A DNA stretch of 64,000 nt from Pseudomonas frederiksbergensis (GCF_035751725.1 NZ_CP142104.1:3348001-3412000), one strand, 5' to 3'. Shown: positions 24,437 to 33,105, counted from the stretch's first letter. Made by a program: numbers and translations. The notes: a model not told the origin generated them from the sequence alone.

Positions 24437-26614
24437 TCATTTGGCGGTGAAGGTTTTCCAGACGCCGCCTTCCTGCTGCAGGTCGTGGGCACGCTTGATC
24501 AGGTATTGGTGGATTTGCTCCACCTGTTCCGGCGTGAAGGCGTCGGCAAAGGACGGCATGCCGTCCGGCACGCGGCCGCCGTAGAGAATGCCGAGGAACA
24601 TCTGATGTTTTTCCGCCGTCAGCTTGCGCAGGTCCGGCAGCACACCGCCGCTGACCGCATGAATGCCGTGGCATTGGGAGCAGTAGCCGTCGTAGAGCTT
24701 GCCGCCGGCGTCCACTGCGGCCAGGTCGCCGGTCAGGGGCGGCGGTTCCGGCGTGTCGGCGAGCGGCGCTGGCTCGTTGAGCTTCGCAGTGCCGCCCAGC
24801 TTGTAGGTCAACACTTGGGAAAACGGCCGGACCCCGGCGCGCAAGGACAAGGCACCGGCAAAAGTCGAGAAGGCGCCGCCCCACCCGGCCATGAACGTCA
24901 CGTACTGCTCACCGTCCACGCTGTAGGTAATCGGCGCCGCCATCACACCGCTGGCCGCCGGCTGCTCCCAGAGTTTCTTGCCACTGTCGGCGGCGTAGGC
25001 GATCACCCGGCCGTCGGCGCTGCCCTCGAACACCAGATTGCCGGCGGTGCTCAAGGTGCCGCCGTTGAAGATCGTCACGTAGGGCACTTCCCACGCCGGT
25101 TGCTGCTTGACCGGGTCCCAGGCGATCAGCTTGCCCGACCAGCCCTTGGCCATTTCCAACAGCCCATCGGCGTCCTCCGGCATCATCCCGGTGCGCAGGC
25201 CAAGTTGGTACATGCTCTTGAACGGGTTGCGCTTCGGCGCCTCGGGGATGTGCTCGTAATAGGCGGACATGATGTGCGCCGGGATATACACAAGACCGGT
25301 GTTCGGGTTGTAGGACATCGGCTGCCAATCATGGGCGCCCCAGAACGCAGGCGTGACCAGTTTGCGCTTGCCATCCTTCCAGTACGCGGCGTTCTCGTCA
25401 TCGACGATCGGCCGGCCCGTCTTCATGTCCATGCCCTTGGTCCAGCTCTGCGGCACGATGCCCTTGGCCGACAGCAGCTCGCCCGTGGCGCGGTCGATCA
25501 CGTAGAAGAAACCGTTCTTCGGCGCTTGCATCAGCACCTTGCGCGGCTTTCCATCGATCGGCAGCTCCGCCAGGATCATGTGCTGGGTGGCGGTGTAGTC
25601 CCAGGCGTCCCCCGGCGTAGTCTGGTAGTGCCAGGCGTACTCGCCCGTATCGGCATTGACCGCGACGATCGATGACAGGAACAGATTGTCGCCCTTGGCC
25701 TGGCTCCGCCATTTCGGGTCCCACAACGAACCATTGCCCACACCGATGTACAGCAGGTTCAAGTCCGGGTCGAACGCAAAGGAATCCCATGCCGTGCCAC
25801 CACCGCCCTGGGCCACATAGGCGTCGCCGTGCCAGGTCTTGGCGGCAATAGCCATGGCCTTGTCTTCGGGCGGCAATTTGGGATCGCCCGGCACCGTGAA
25901 GAAGCGCCAGGCCTGCTTACCGGTCTCGGCGTCGTAGGCGGTGACATAACCGCGTACGCCGAACTCGGCGCCACCGTTGCCGATCACGACTTTGCCGTTG
26001 ACCACTCGCGGGGCTCCGGTGATGGTGTAGCTGCGCGAGTGATCGGCCCGGGTGTCCACCGACCAGGCGCGCTGGCCGGTCTTGGCGTCGATGGCCTCCA
26101 GGCGACCATCGAGCACGCCCACGTAAACCTTGCCCTTCCACACCGCGACGCCTCGGTTGACCGCGTCGCAACAGGCCTCGCCGGCACGATTGCGGTCAGA
26201 CTTGGGGTCGTACTTCCAGATCAACTTACCGTCGCGCGCGTCCAGGGCATAGACCACCGAGAATGGGCCGGTCGTATACATTACGCCGTCGACCACGATA
26301 GGCGTGGCCTCGACACCGCGATCCAGGTCCAGCTTATAGCTCCACGCGAGCCCCAGCTGGCCGACGTTCTGGTCACTGATCTTGTTCAACGGGCTGTAGC
26401 GCTGTTCGTCGTAGGTGCGACCGGTGCTCATCCAGTTACCGGGTTCCTGGTCGGCGGCGATGATGCGCCTGCCGTCGACATTCGCTGGCATGTCCTGCGC
26501 CCAGGCCGGGACCGTATGGAAGGTAAGCGCCAGCACGACAAATAGCGCCTTGAGGGGAATGCGAAGGGCCGCGTTCCGAGAAGCAGTAGGCACGGCGAGG
26601 CCAATCTGTGTCAT
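24437..26614 (-). CDS. PQQ-dependent quinohemoprotein alcohol dehydrogenase (type II)
   Basis: The 725-residue periplasmic enzyme starts with a signal peptide ending around VPAWAQ. The eight-bladed PQQ propeller includes NWMSTGRTYDEQRYSPL, the vicinal cysteine pair in GEACCDAV, and the catalytic Asp in GDAWDYT. Two residues after that Asp is Thr, not the Asp seen in lanthanide-dependent enzymes, which predicts calcium as cofactor. A C-terminal cytochrome c domain has YCSQCHG as the heme site near residue 645. Soluble type II enzymes oxidise primary alcohols and pass electrons through this heme. ATG 26614 has AGGAGT upstream. A sigma-54 promoter and two palindromes precede it. Ethylene glycol or ethanol are plausible substrates. 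Confidence 0.93.
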   Translation of the reverse strand: MTQIGLAVPTASRNAALRIPLKALFVVLALTFHTVPAWAQDMPANVDGRRIIAADQEPGNWMSTGRTYDEQRYSPLNKISDQNVGQLGLAWSYKLDLDRGVEATPIVVDGVMYTTGPFSVVYALDARDGKLIWKYDPKSDRNRAGEACCDAVNRGVAVWKGKVYVGVLDGRLEAIDAKTGQRAWSVDTRADHSRSYTITGAPRVVNGKVVIGNGGAEFGVRGYVTAYDAETGKQAWRFFTVPGDPKLPPEDKAMAIAAKTWHGDAYVAQGGGGTAWDSFAFDPDLNLLYIGVGNGSLWDPKWRSQAKGDNLFLSSIVAVNADTGEYAWHYQTTPGDAWDYTATQHMILAELPIDGKPRKVLMQAPKNGFFYVIDRATGELLSAKGIVPQSWTKGMDMKTGRPIVDDENAAYWKDGKRKLVTPAFWGAHDWQPMSYNPNTGLVYIPAHIMSAYYEHIPEAPKRNPFKSMYQLGLRTGMMPEDADGLLEMAKGWSGKLIAWDPVKQQPAWEVPYVTIFNGGTLSTAGNLVFEGSADGRVIAYAADSGKKLWEQPAASGVMAAPITYSVDGEQYVTFMAGWGGAFSTFAGALSLRAGVRPFSQVLTYKLGGTAKLNEPAPLADTPEPPPLTGDLAAVDAGGKLYDGYCSQCHGIHAVSGGVLPDLRKLTAEKHQMFLGILYGGRVPDGMPSFADAFTPEQVEQIHQYLIKRAHDLQQEGGVWKTFTAK

Positions 26615-26672
26615 GGGGGGACTCCTGGTTCTTATTAGTAGCGAAGCCATTGCGCTGCGCACCAAGAGAGGA

Positions 26673-26687
26673 GCAACCCCCATGCCA
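26673..26687 (-). promoter_or_regulatory. sigma-54 (-24/-12) promoter of the alcohol dehydrogenase operon
   Basis: On the minus strand TGGCAT, five bases, then TTGC give GG-N10-GC, the exact sigma-54 spacing (consensus TGGCAC-N5-TTGC). Transcription should start near 26661, about 47 bases before the ATG at 26614. The AcoR-like activator at 20961-22904 is the obvious partner. Confidence 0.85.
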
Positions 26688-26755
26688 GCGTTTGAAAACG
26701 CTTCGCAAGCCCCGTTCCATGGGGCTTTCGGCTCGTGTAGCGGGTCGCGAAGCCG

Positions 26756-26791
26756 TGCGACAGTTGTCGCATTCCCCGCGACAGTTGTGCC
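26756..26791. promoter_or_regulatory. tandem palindromes, probable upstream activating sequences
   Basis: TGCGACA-GT-TGTCGCA (26756-26771) is a perfect inverted repeat. A second, imperfect copy, GCGACA-GT-TGTGCC, lies at 26778-26791. Their centres are 21 bases apart, two helical turns, so both sites face the same side of the DNA about 100-125 bases upstream of the predicted sigma-54 start. Confidence 0.7.
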
Positions 26792-26845
26792 AGAGGTGCG
26801 CCAAGTTGCACACGATTCGTGAAGAAAGCTGTCACACGCAGTGCC

Positions 26846-26874
26846 TTAGTACTCGACCCCGTGCGCTCTACAAT
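26846..26874 (+). promoter_or_regulatory. possible sigma-70 promoter of the dehalogenase gene
   Basis: TTAGTA (26846-26851), 17 bases, then TACAAT (26869-26874) is a plausible promoter with a weak -35 and a good -10, about 30 bases before the ATG at 26905. Confidence 0.4.
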
Positions 26875-26904
26875 AGGCGCAACCATCAGCAGGAGAGCCA
26901 CGCG

Positions 26905-27801
26905 ATGTTCGCCTCATTTGAATCGGGCCGGTGCCAAGTCAATGGCATCACCGTCAACTACCGCAAAGGCGGAAGCGGCCAAGGCCTGCTCCTGCTCCAC
27001 GGGCATCCCCAGACCCACGTCATGTGGCACAAGATCGCCGAACCCCTGGCGAAGCATTTCACCGTGGTCGCGGCGGACCTTCGTGGCTACGGTGACAGCG
27101 ACAAACCGGCAGGCGACACCGAGCACCTCGCCTACTCCAAGCGGCAAATGGCGCTGGACGGGATCGAGCTAATGCACGCGCTGGGATTCGTGAAATTTGA
27201 CGTGTTGGCACATGACAGGGGCGCGCGCGTGGCCTGTCGCATGGCGATGGACCACCCGGACGCAGTGAAGCATTTGATCACGTTGGATATCGCTCCGACC
27301 CTGGCGATGTATGAGCAGACCAACGAAGCGTTCGCCCGCGCCTACTGGCACTGGTTCTTCTTGATCCGCCCCGCTCCGTTTCCCGAAACGCTGATCGAGG
27401 CTGATCCGGAGCTTTACCTGCGCAGCGTCATGGGCACTCGCAGCGCTGGCATGGCGCCGTTCACCGACGCCGCCTTTGCCGAGTACTTGCGCTGCCTGGC
27501 ACTCCCTGGCGCAGCTCATGGTCTGTGTGAAGATTACCGGGCAAGCGCCAGCATCGACCTGGAGCACGACCGAAGCGACCGGCAAGCCGGCAGAAAACTT
27601 TCAATCCCGTTGCTCGCGTTGTGGGGGGCGGACGGCGTCGTGGGCCGCTGCTTCGATCCGCTTGGAGAATGGCAAAAAGTCGCGATCGACGTGCGAGGGA
27701 AAGCGTTGCCGTCGGGGCATTACATTGCCGAAGAAGCGCCAGAGCATTTGATCGATGAGGTGCTAGGATTCCTGCTCCCTTCGATCCCTGGAGGCAGGTA
27801 G
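26905..27801 (+). CDS. fluoroacetate/haloacetate dehalogenase-like alpha/beta hydrolase
   Basis: The 298-residue protein keeps the whole active site known for fluoroacetate dehalogenases of the DehH1/FAc-DEX type. The nucleophile is Asp104 in HDRGAR, with Arg105 and Arg108 for the carboxylate, His149-Trp150 in YWHW and a tyrosine at 211 for the halide pocket, and Asp128 and His272 as the charge relay. Numbering differs from the Burkholderia enzyme by at most one residue. The N-terminal LLLHGHPQTHVMW holds the oxyanion region. The reaction would convert haloacetate plus water to glycolate plus halide in the cytoplasm, and glycolate oxidase genes lie 2.4 kb downstream. ATG 26905 follows AGGAGAG. 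Epoxide hydrolase activity is less likely because the lid tyrosines do not match. Confidence 0.85.
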   Translation: MFASFESGRCQVNGITVNYRKGGSGQGLLLLHGHPQTHVMWHKIAEPLAKHFTVVAADLRGYGDSDKPAGDTEHLAYSKRQMALDGIELMHALGFVKFDVLAHDRGARVACRMAMDHPDAVKHLITLDIAPTLAMYEQTNEAFARAYWHWFFLIRPAPFPETLIEADPELYLRSVMGTRSAGMAPFTDAAFAEYLRCLALPGAAHGLCEDYRASASIDLEHDRSDRQAGRKLSIPLLALWGADGVVGRCFDPLGEWQKVAIDVRGKALPSGHYIAEEAPEHLIDEVLGFLLPSIPGGR

Positions 27802-27884
27802 TTACAGGCGGTATCAGCTTCAACGACACCCGCCAGCAAACTCCTGCAAAATGGCTCACTTATTCCATCGAACGGTGAACCGAC

Positions 27885-28292
27885 ATGTCAGGCGAGAAAT
27901 CGATCGCGAAACTACTCAGCGGAATGAGCCCGACGCTCAATGACGGGGATTACGTCTTCTGCTGCGTCACTGACCCAGACCTCGTCAAAGACGAGGAGAT
28001 CCTGGGCAGCTTCCGCGAAAAAGAAGGGCTGACGGTGATCATCGAGCGCAACAGGGCCAAGGCCCTGGGCCTGGACTTCGAATACGTCGCCGCCTGGATT
28101 ACCTTGACCGTGCATTCCGCCCTGGACGCCGTCGGCTTGACCGCTGCCTTCGCAACGGCCTTGGGAAACGCCGGTATCAGCTGCAACGTCATCGCGGCTT
28201 ACTACCATGACCATATTTTCGTGGGGCGGGAAGATGCACAGCGGGCGATTGAGGTTCTGGAAGCGCTTGCTCGGTCAGGGGGTGGAGAGTGA
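27885..28292 (+). CDS. ACT domain-containing protein
   Basis: The 135-residue protein resembles the small two-part ACT proteins of the COG3602 type. An N-terminal half has LNDGDYVFCCVTD, and a C-terminal half has WITLTVHSALDAVGLTAAFA and CNVIAAYYHDHIFV. ACT domains bind amino acids or other small ligands; this family has no known reaction. It lies 83 bases after the dehalogenase-like gene on the same strand and 28 bases from the convergent glcC gene. Co-transcription with the hydrolase is possible but not shown. Its ligand is unknown. Confidence 0.82.
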   Translation: MSGEKSIAKLLSGMSPTLNDGDYVFCCVTDPDLVKDEEILGSFREKEGLTVIIERNRAKALGLDFEYVAAWITLTVHSALDAVGLTAAFATALGNAGISCNVIAAYYHDHIFVGREDAQRAIEVLEALARSGGGE

Positions 28293-28320
28293 TATCGGTT
28301 AACTGATCCAGCCGCTGCCG

Positions 28321-29088
28321 CTACGCCCACCCCTCAAGCCGCAACGTGGCACGCACCAGGCGTTGCTCTTCGTTTTCGATTTCCTTGAGGTTTTCGCAGA
28401 TGCTCTGGATGTGGGCGATGGCCGCCTTGCGTGCCTGCTCCGGCAGGCGGCCGGTCACGGCGTTGTAGAGCCGGGCGTGTTGGCGGTCGATCTGGCGCTT
28501 TTGCGGCTCGCGGTGATAGAGGTTGTTGACCGAGGCGAATACCGAACTGAGCAACAAATCCGTCAGCGAGCGCAAGGTTTGCACCAGTACCGGATTGTGC
28601 GACGCCTCGCAGATTGCCAGGTGAAACGCATGGTCGAGCCGGGCGTGGACGCTGGCCTCCAAGGGACGGCCATGGGCATCGAGCATGGCCTCGTAGCTGC
28701 GGGTGATCAGTACGAAATCAGCCTCGGTCCCGCGCAAGGCCGCCAGGCGCGCGGACTCGCCTTCCAGCAGGCTGCGCACTTCAAATAAGTCATAGAGCGT
28801 ACGTGGCTGCGAACTGAACAGGTGCATCAGCGGCGACACCAAGCCATGCCCGGACAGGTCGGCCACGAACGACCCTTTGCCCTGCTCGGTCTTGATAATC
28901 CCGCGAGCGCGCAGCAGCTTCAGTCCCTCGCGAAGCGCAGTGCGGGAGACGCCGAGTTTTTCCGTCAACCGCCGCTCCGAAGGCAATAGTTGCCCAGTCT
29001 TGAGTACGCCATCGACGATCAGGCGCTCGATGCGCTCGCAGACCACGTCGGCGACTTGGAGATTACGGCGCGTCTCTTCGCTATCCAT
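28321..29088 (-). CDS. glcC: GlcC-like GntR/FadR family regulator of glycolate genes
   Basis: The 255-residue protein has an N-terminal winged helix (LPSERRLTEKLGVSRTALRE, RGIIKTEQGKGSFV) and an all-helical FadR-type FCD ligand domain with its metal-site histidines, for example in LDHAFHLAICEASHN. GlcC proteins bind glycolate or acetate and control glcDEF. It is transcribed divergently from glcD. The shared gap holds two perfect TGGTNNNACCA sites, the expected operator form for this subfamily. ATG 29088 is chosen because AGGAGG lies just upstream and homology begins there. Confidence 0.9.
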   Translation of the reverse strand: MDSEETRRNLQVADVVCERIERLIVDGVLKTGQLLPSERRLTEKLGVSRTALREGLKLLRARGIIKTEQGKGSFVADLSGHGLVSPLMHLFSSQPRTLYDLFEVRSLLEGESARLAALRGTEADFVLITRSYEAMLDAHGRPLEASVHARLDHAFHLAICEASHNPVLVQTLRSLTDLLLSSVFASVNNLYHREPQKRQIDRQHARLYNAVTGRLPEQARKAAIAHIQSICENLKEIENEEQRLVRATLRLEGWA

Positions 29089-29100
29089 CAACCCTCCTAC

Positions 29101-29111
29101 TGGTATGACCA
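29101..29111. promoter_or_regulatory. GlcC-type operator, copy 1
   Basis: TGGTATGACCA matches the FadR-subfamily palindrome TGGTNNNACCA exactly. It lies 13 bases upstream of the glcC start codon, overlapping the likely 5' leader, and so suits autoregulation. Confidence 0.7.
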
Positions 29112-29207
29112 GCTTCGAAACAATGCTCAAGTTCGTTCAGAGGCTTGCGTAAACCGCTGTTATGACGTGATTTTATTCAATCATTGTAGAGGGCGACCTT
29201 AAAGAAC

Positions 29208-29218
29208 TGGTTCGACCA
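29208..29218. promoter_or_regulatory. GlcC-type operator, copy 2
   Basis: TGGTTCGACCA is a second exact TGGTNNNACCA palindrome, 107 bases from the first and about 100 bases upstream of the glcD start. It is the probable site for control of glcDEF. Confidence 0.7.
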
Positions 29219-29320
29219 GCGTGGCACCCCATAGACAGTAGAACGCCCCGGGCCAATGATGCAAGTCAGCCGTATCGGAACAGACCTCTGATAAAAACAA
29301 GCGAGTGTCGCCTGCGAACG

Positions 29321-30820
29321 ATGAACATTCTCTACGACGAACGCGTCGACGGCGCCCTGCCTGACGTCGACAAAAACGCGCTGCTACTGGCCCTGCAAAC
29401 CCAGCTGCCCGACCTGGAAATCCTGCATCAGTCCGAAGAGCTCAAGCCGTACGAGTGTGACGGACTCTCCGCTTACCGCACCACGCCCATGCTGGTGGTC
29501 TTGCCCCGACGTATCGAGGAGGTCCAGGGCGTACTTCGGCTCTGCCATGCGCGCAAGGTGCCTGTCGTGGCCCGGGGCGCGGGCACCGGTTTGTCCGGCG
29601 GTGCCTTGCCGTTGGAAAAAGGCGTGTTGCTGGTGATGGCGCGCTTCAACAACATTTTGCACATCGACCCAGCCGCCCGTACCGCACGGGTTCAACCGGG
29701 GGTGCGTAACCTGGCGATTTCCCAGGCGGCCGCACCGTTCGGCTTGTACTACGCGCCGGACCCCTCCTCGCAGATCGCCTGTTCAATCGGCGGCAACGTC
29801 GCAGAAAACGCCGGTGGCGTGCATTGCCTCAAATACGGGCTGACCGTGCACAACCTGCTCAAGGTCGACATTCTCACCGTAGACGGCGAGCACCTGACCC
29901 TGGGTTCCCAGGCCCTCGACTCGCCCGGGTTCGATCTGCTGGCATTGTTCACCGGTTCCGAAGGCATGCTCGGGGTGATTACCGAGGTCACGGTCAAGCT
30001 GTTGCCCAAACCGCAAACGGCCAAAGTGCTGCTGGCGGCTTTCGATTCCGTTGAAAAGGCCGGCCACGCCGTGGGCGACATTATTGCAGCCGGCATCATT
30101 CCGGGCGGCCTGGAGATGATGGACAACCTGGCCATTCGCGCCGCCGAAGACTTCATCCACGCCGGCTACCCGGTGGACGCCGAAGCTATCCTGCTGTGCG
30201 AGCTCGACGGTGTGGAAGCCGACGTCCACGCTGACTGCGACCGGGTACGCAAGGTATTGGAACAGGCCGGTGCCACCGAAGTGCGCCAGGCTCGCGACGA
30301 GGCCGAGCGCGTGCGCTTCTGGGCCGGGCGCAAAAATGCGTTCCCGGCGGTGGGCCGCCTCTCGCCCGATTATTACTGCATGGACGGGACCATCCCGCGC
30401 CGGGAACTACCGGGTGTGCTACGGGCTATCGCGGCGTTATCGGCTGAATACGGCTTGCGGGTCGCTAATGTTTTCCATGCCGGCGACGGCAACATGCACC
30501 CGCTGATCCTGTTCGATGCCAATCAACCGGGCGAGCTCGATCGCGCCGAAGCGCTGGGCGGCAAGATCCTTGAATTGTGCGTGAAGGTCGGCGGCAGCAT
30601 CACCGGGGAACACGGCGTGGGCCGCGAGAAGATCAACCAGATGTGCGCACAGTTCAACAGCGATGAACTGACCGTGTTCCATGCCATCAAGGCAGCGTTC
30701 GATCCGAGCGGGTTGCTCAACCCTGGCAAGAACATTCCGACGCTGCATCGCTGCGCCGAGTTTGGCGCCATGCATGTCCACCTGGGGCAGATGCCCTTCC
30801 CCGAACTGGAGCGTTTCTGA
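29321..30820 (+). CDS. glcD: glycolate oxidase subunit GlcD
   Basis: The 499-residue flavoprotein is the catalytic subunit of glycolate oxidase, which converts glycolate to glyoxylate and passes electrons to the respiratory chain. The FAD-binding PCMH domain has VVARGAGTGLSGGALPL and SIGGNVAENAGGVHCLKYG. The C-terminal FAD-oxidase domain has VFHAGDGNMHPLI and the histidine motif GEHGVGREKI. The length is normal for GlcD. It starts the glcDEF operon 232 bases from divergent glcC, and its TGA overlaps the ATG of glcE by one base. Glycolate supply may come from the dehalogenase-like and aldehyde dehydrogenase enzymes upstream. Confidence 0.96.
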   Translation: MNILYDERVDGALPDVDKNALLLALQTQLPDLEILHQSEELKPYECDGLSAYRTTPMLVVLPRRIEEVQGVLRLCHARKVPVVARGAGTGLSGGALPLEKGVLLVMARFNNILHIDPAARTARVQPGVRNLAISQAAAPFGLYYAPDPSSQIACSIGGNVAENAGGVHCLKYGLTVHNLLKVDILTVDGEHLTLGSQALDSPGFDLLALFTGSEGMLGVITEVTVKLLPKPQTAKVLLAAFDSVEKAGHAVGDIIAAGIIPGGLEMMDNLAIRAAEDFIHAGYPVDAEAILLCELDGVEADVHADCDRVRKVLEQAGATEVRQARDEAERVRFWAGRKNAFPAVGRLSPDYYCMDGTIPRRELPGVLRAIAALSAEYGLRVANVFHAGDGNMHPLILFDANQPGELDRAEALGGKILELCVKVGGSITGEHGVGREKINQMCAQFNSDELTVFHAIKAAFDPSGLLNPGKNIPTLHRCAEFGAMHVHLGQMPFPELERF

Positions 30821-31884
30821 TGGGCAGCGAACAGGATTTCGACAACAGCGCCGCGCTGCTGGAGCACGTCAACCAGGCGCTGGAAGACGCCACCCCGTTG
30901 CGTATCCAGGGGTCCAACAGCAAGGCTTTCCTCGGACGCAGCGTGGCAGGCGAAGTCCTCGACACCCGCGCCCACCGGGGCGTTGTCAGCTACGACCCGA
31001 CTGAATTGGTGATCACCGCTCGCTGTGGTATGCCATTGGCAGAGTTGTCCGAAATACTCGACGCGTCGCACCAGATGTTGCCTTGCGAACCGCCCGCCTT
31101 CGGTGACAGCGCCACCGTGGGCGGCATGATCGGCTGCGGACTCTCCGGGCCGCGACGCCCCTGGTCGGGGTCGGTGCGCGACTTCATCCTTGGCACGCGG
31201 GTCATCACCGGCCAGGGCAAGCACCTGCGCTTCGGTGGCGAAGTCATGAAAAACGTTGCCGGCTATGATCTGTCACGCTTGATGGCGGGCAGCTACGGTT
31301 CGCTGGGCGTGGTGACCGAAGTGTCCCTCAAGGTCCTGCCAAAACCGCAACAGACCTTGAGCATCAGCCTGGAAATGGACGCCGCCCGGGCTTTGTCGCG
31401 CCTCGCCGAATGGGGCCAGCAACCCCTGCCGATCAGCGCCGCATGCCACGATGGCCAGCGCCTGCACCTGAGGCTTGAGGGCGGAGAAGGCTCGGTGGCG
31501 GCGGCCCGCGACCGTTTGGGCGGCGAGTTGCTCAACGCTTCGTACTGGCAGGACTTGAATGAACACCGCTTGCATTTCTTCGAGGAGGAGCGGCCCCTCT
31601 GGCGCCTCGCCTTGCCACCTGCTACGCCCCGACTGCCGCTGCCGGGCGTCCAGTTGATCGATTGGGGTGGCGCCCAGCGTTGGCTCAAGTCTGGCGCCGA
31701 AGCGACCTTCATTCGCTCGCTCGTCGAACAAGTCGGTGGGCACGCGATCTGCTACACCCCTGGCCAGACCGACAGCCCCTTCCAACCGCTGGCCGGCGCG
31801 CTGATGCGCTATCACCGGAACTTGAAGCGCCAACTCGATCCACGGGGCATCTTCAACCCCGGTCGCTTGTACGCGGAGCTCTGA
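30820..31884 (+). CDS. glcE: glycolate oxidase subunit GlcE
   Basis: The 354-residue protein is the second FAD-binding subunit. It has a shorter PCMH domain with LRIQGSNSKAFLG, SATVGGMIGCGLSGPRRPW and VMKNVAGYDLSRLMAGSYG, and ends with the family tail HRNLKRQLDPRGIFNPGRL. GlcE is required for activity of the GlcDEF complex at the membrane. It begins one base into the glcD stop and ends 3 bases before glcF, as expected for a tightly coupled operon. Confidence 0.95.
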   Translation: MGSEQDFDNSAALLEHVNQALEDATPLRIQGSNSKAFLGRSVAGEVLDTRAHRGVVSYDPTELVITARCGMPLAELSEILDASHQMLPCEPPAFGDSATVGGMIGCGLSGPRRPWSGSVRDFILGTRVITGQGKHLRFGGEVMKNVAGYDLSRLMAGSYGSLGVVTEVSLKVLPKPQQTLSISLEMDAARALSRLAEWGQQPLPISAACHDGQRLHLRLEGGEGSVAAARDRLGGELLNASYWQDLNEHRLHFFEEERPLWRLALPPATPRLPLPGVQLIDWGGAQRWLKSGAEATFIRSLVEQVGGHAICYTPGQTDSPFQPLAGALMRYHRNLKRQLDPRGIFNPGRLYAEL

Positions 31885-31887
31885 ACC

Positions 31888-33105
31888 ATGCAGACCACCT
31901 TGAGCGAAAACGCCCGCCAGTTGCCTCGCGCCGAAGAAGCCGAACGCATCCTGCGCAGTTGCGTGCACTGCGGTTTCTGCAATGCCACCTGCCCGACCTA
32001 TCAGTTGCTGGGTGACGAACTGGATGGCCCGAGGGGGCGCATCTACCTGATCAAGCAGGTGCTCGAAGGCAACGAAGCGACCCGCAAGACCCAGGAGCAC
32101 CTGGATCGTTGCCTGTCGTGCCGCAACTGCGAAACCACCTGTCCTTCAGGTGTCGACTATCACAATTTGCTGGACATCGGTCGTGCGGTGGTCGATGCGG
32201 CAGTCCCGCGCCCATACGGCCAACGCCTGTTGCGCGAGGGGTTGCGTGGCGTGCTGCCCAATCCGGCGTTGTTCAAAGGGCTGGTGAGCAGTAGCCAGGT
32301 ATTGCGTGCGTTGCTGCCCAACACGCTGCAAGCCAAGTTGCCGCGCAACACGCATCCTGCGAAGTCACGACCGACCACCCACCATGACCGGCAAGTGCTC
32401 ATGCTCGAAGGCTGCGTACAGCCGAGCCTGTCGCCCAATACCAATGCGGCCGCCGCGCGGGTGCTGGATCGGCTGGGAATCAGCGTCGCTGCGATTCGCA
32501 AGGACGGTTGCTGCGGTGCGCTGGACTATCACCTGGACGCCCAGGCCGCCGGCCTCGATCGCGCCCGACGCAACATCGACGCATGGTGGCCCGCCATCGA
32601 AAGCGGTGCCGAGGCCATCGTGCAAACCGCCAGCGGCTGCGGCGCCTTTATCAAGGATTACGGGCACCTGCTCAGCACCGATCCGGCGTATGCCGACAAG
32701 GCTGCCAGGGTCAGTGCCCTGGCCAAGGACCTGGTGGAAGTGCTGCGCGACGAACCGCTGGACAAGCTCGGCGTACACAGCGACCAGCGCCTGGCCTTTC
32801 ACTGCCCCTGCACGTTGCAACACGCGCAAAGGCTCGGAGGTGCGGTTGAAGCGCTCCTGCAAAAGCTTGGATTCAACCTCACGCCAGTGCCCGACAGCCA
32901 CCTGTGCTGCGGCTCGGCGGGCACCTATTCGCTGACCCAACCCGACCTGTCCAGGCAATTGCGTGACAACAAGCTCAATGCCTTGGAAAGCGGACACCCC
33001 GAAGTCATCGCCACCGCCAATATCGGCTGCCAGGCCCACCTTGACGGCGCCGGCCGAACCCCGGTCCGGCATTGGATCGAACTGGTCGAAGCGGCGTTGC
33101 CTTGA
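31888..33105 (+). CDS. glcF: glycolate oxidase iron-sulfur subunit GlcF
   Basis: The 405-residue protein has two [4Fe-4S] motifs in its first 90 residues (CVHCGFCNATCP and CLSCRNCETTCP) and two CCG-type domains further on (KDGCCGALDYH and HLCCGSAGTYS), the layout of GlcF. It carries electrons from GlcD/GlcE towards quinone. No glcG follows; an MFS gene on the other strand comes next, with 82 bases between in which I see no clear terminator. Confidence 0.95.
   Translation: MQTTLSENARQLPRAEEAERILRSCVHCGFCNATCPTYQLLGDELDGPRGRIYLIKQVLEGNEATRKTQEHLDRCLSCRNCETTCPSGVDYHNLLDIGRAVVDAAVPRPYGQRLLREGLRGVLPNPALFKGLVSSSQVLRALLPNTLQAKLPRNTHPAKSRPTTHHDRQVLMLEGCVQPSLSPNTNAAAARVLDRLGISVAAIRKDGCCGALDYHLDAQAAGLDRARRNIDAWWPAIESGAEAIVQTASGCGAFIKDYGHLLSTDPAYADKAARVSALAKDLVEVLRDEPLDKLGVHSDQRLAFHCPCTLQHAQRLGGAVEALLQKLGFNLTPVPDSHLCCGSAGTYSLTQPDLSRQLRDNKLNALESGHPEVIATANIGCQAHLDGAGRTPVRHWIELVEAALP

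Noticed and set aside
23306..25675. 789-codon open frame on the plus strand opposite the aldehyde and alcohol dehydrogenase genes
   Set aside because: It is antisense to two clearly conserved enzymes, lacks any recognisable motif, and long antisense frames are expected in GC-rich DNA.
24437..26614. Lanthanide-dependent alcohol dehydrogenase (PedH/XoxF type)
   Set aside because: The residue two positions after the catalytic Asp is Thr (WDYT) rather than the Asp needed for lanthanide binding, and the C-terminal cytochrome c domain fits type II enzymes.
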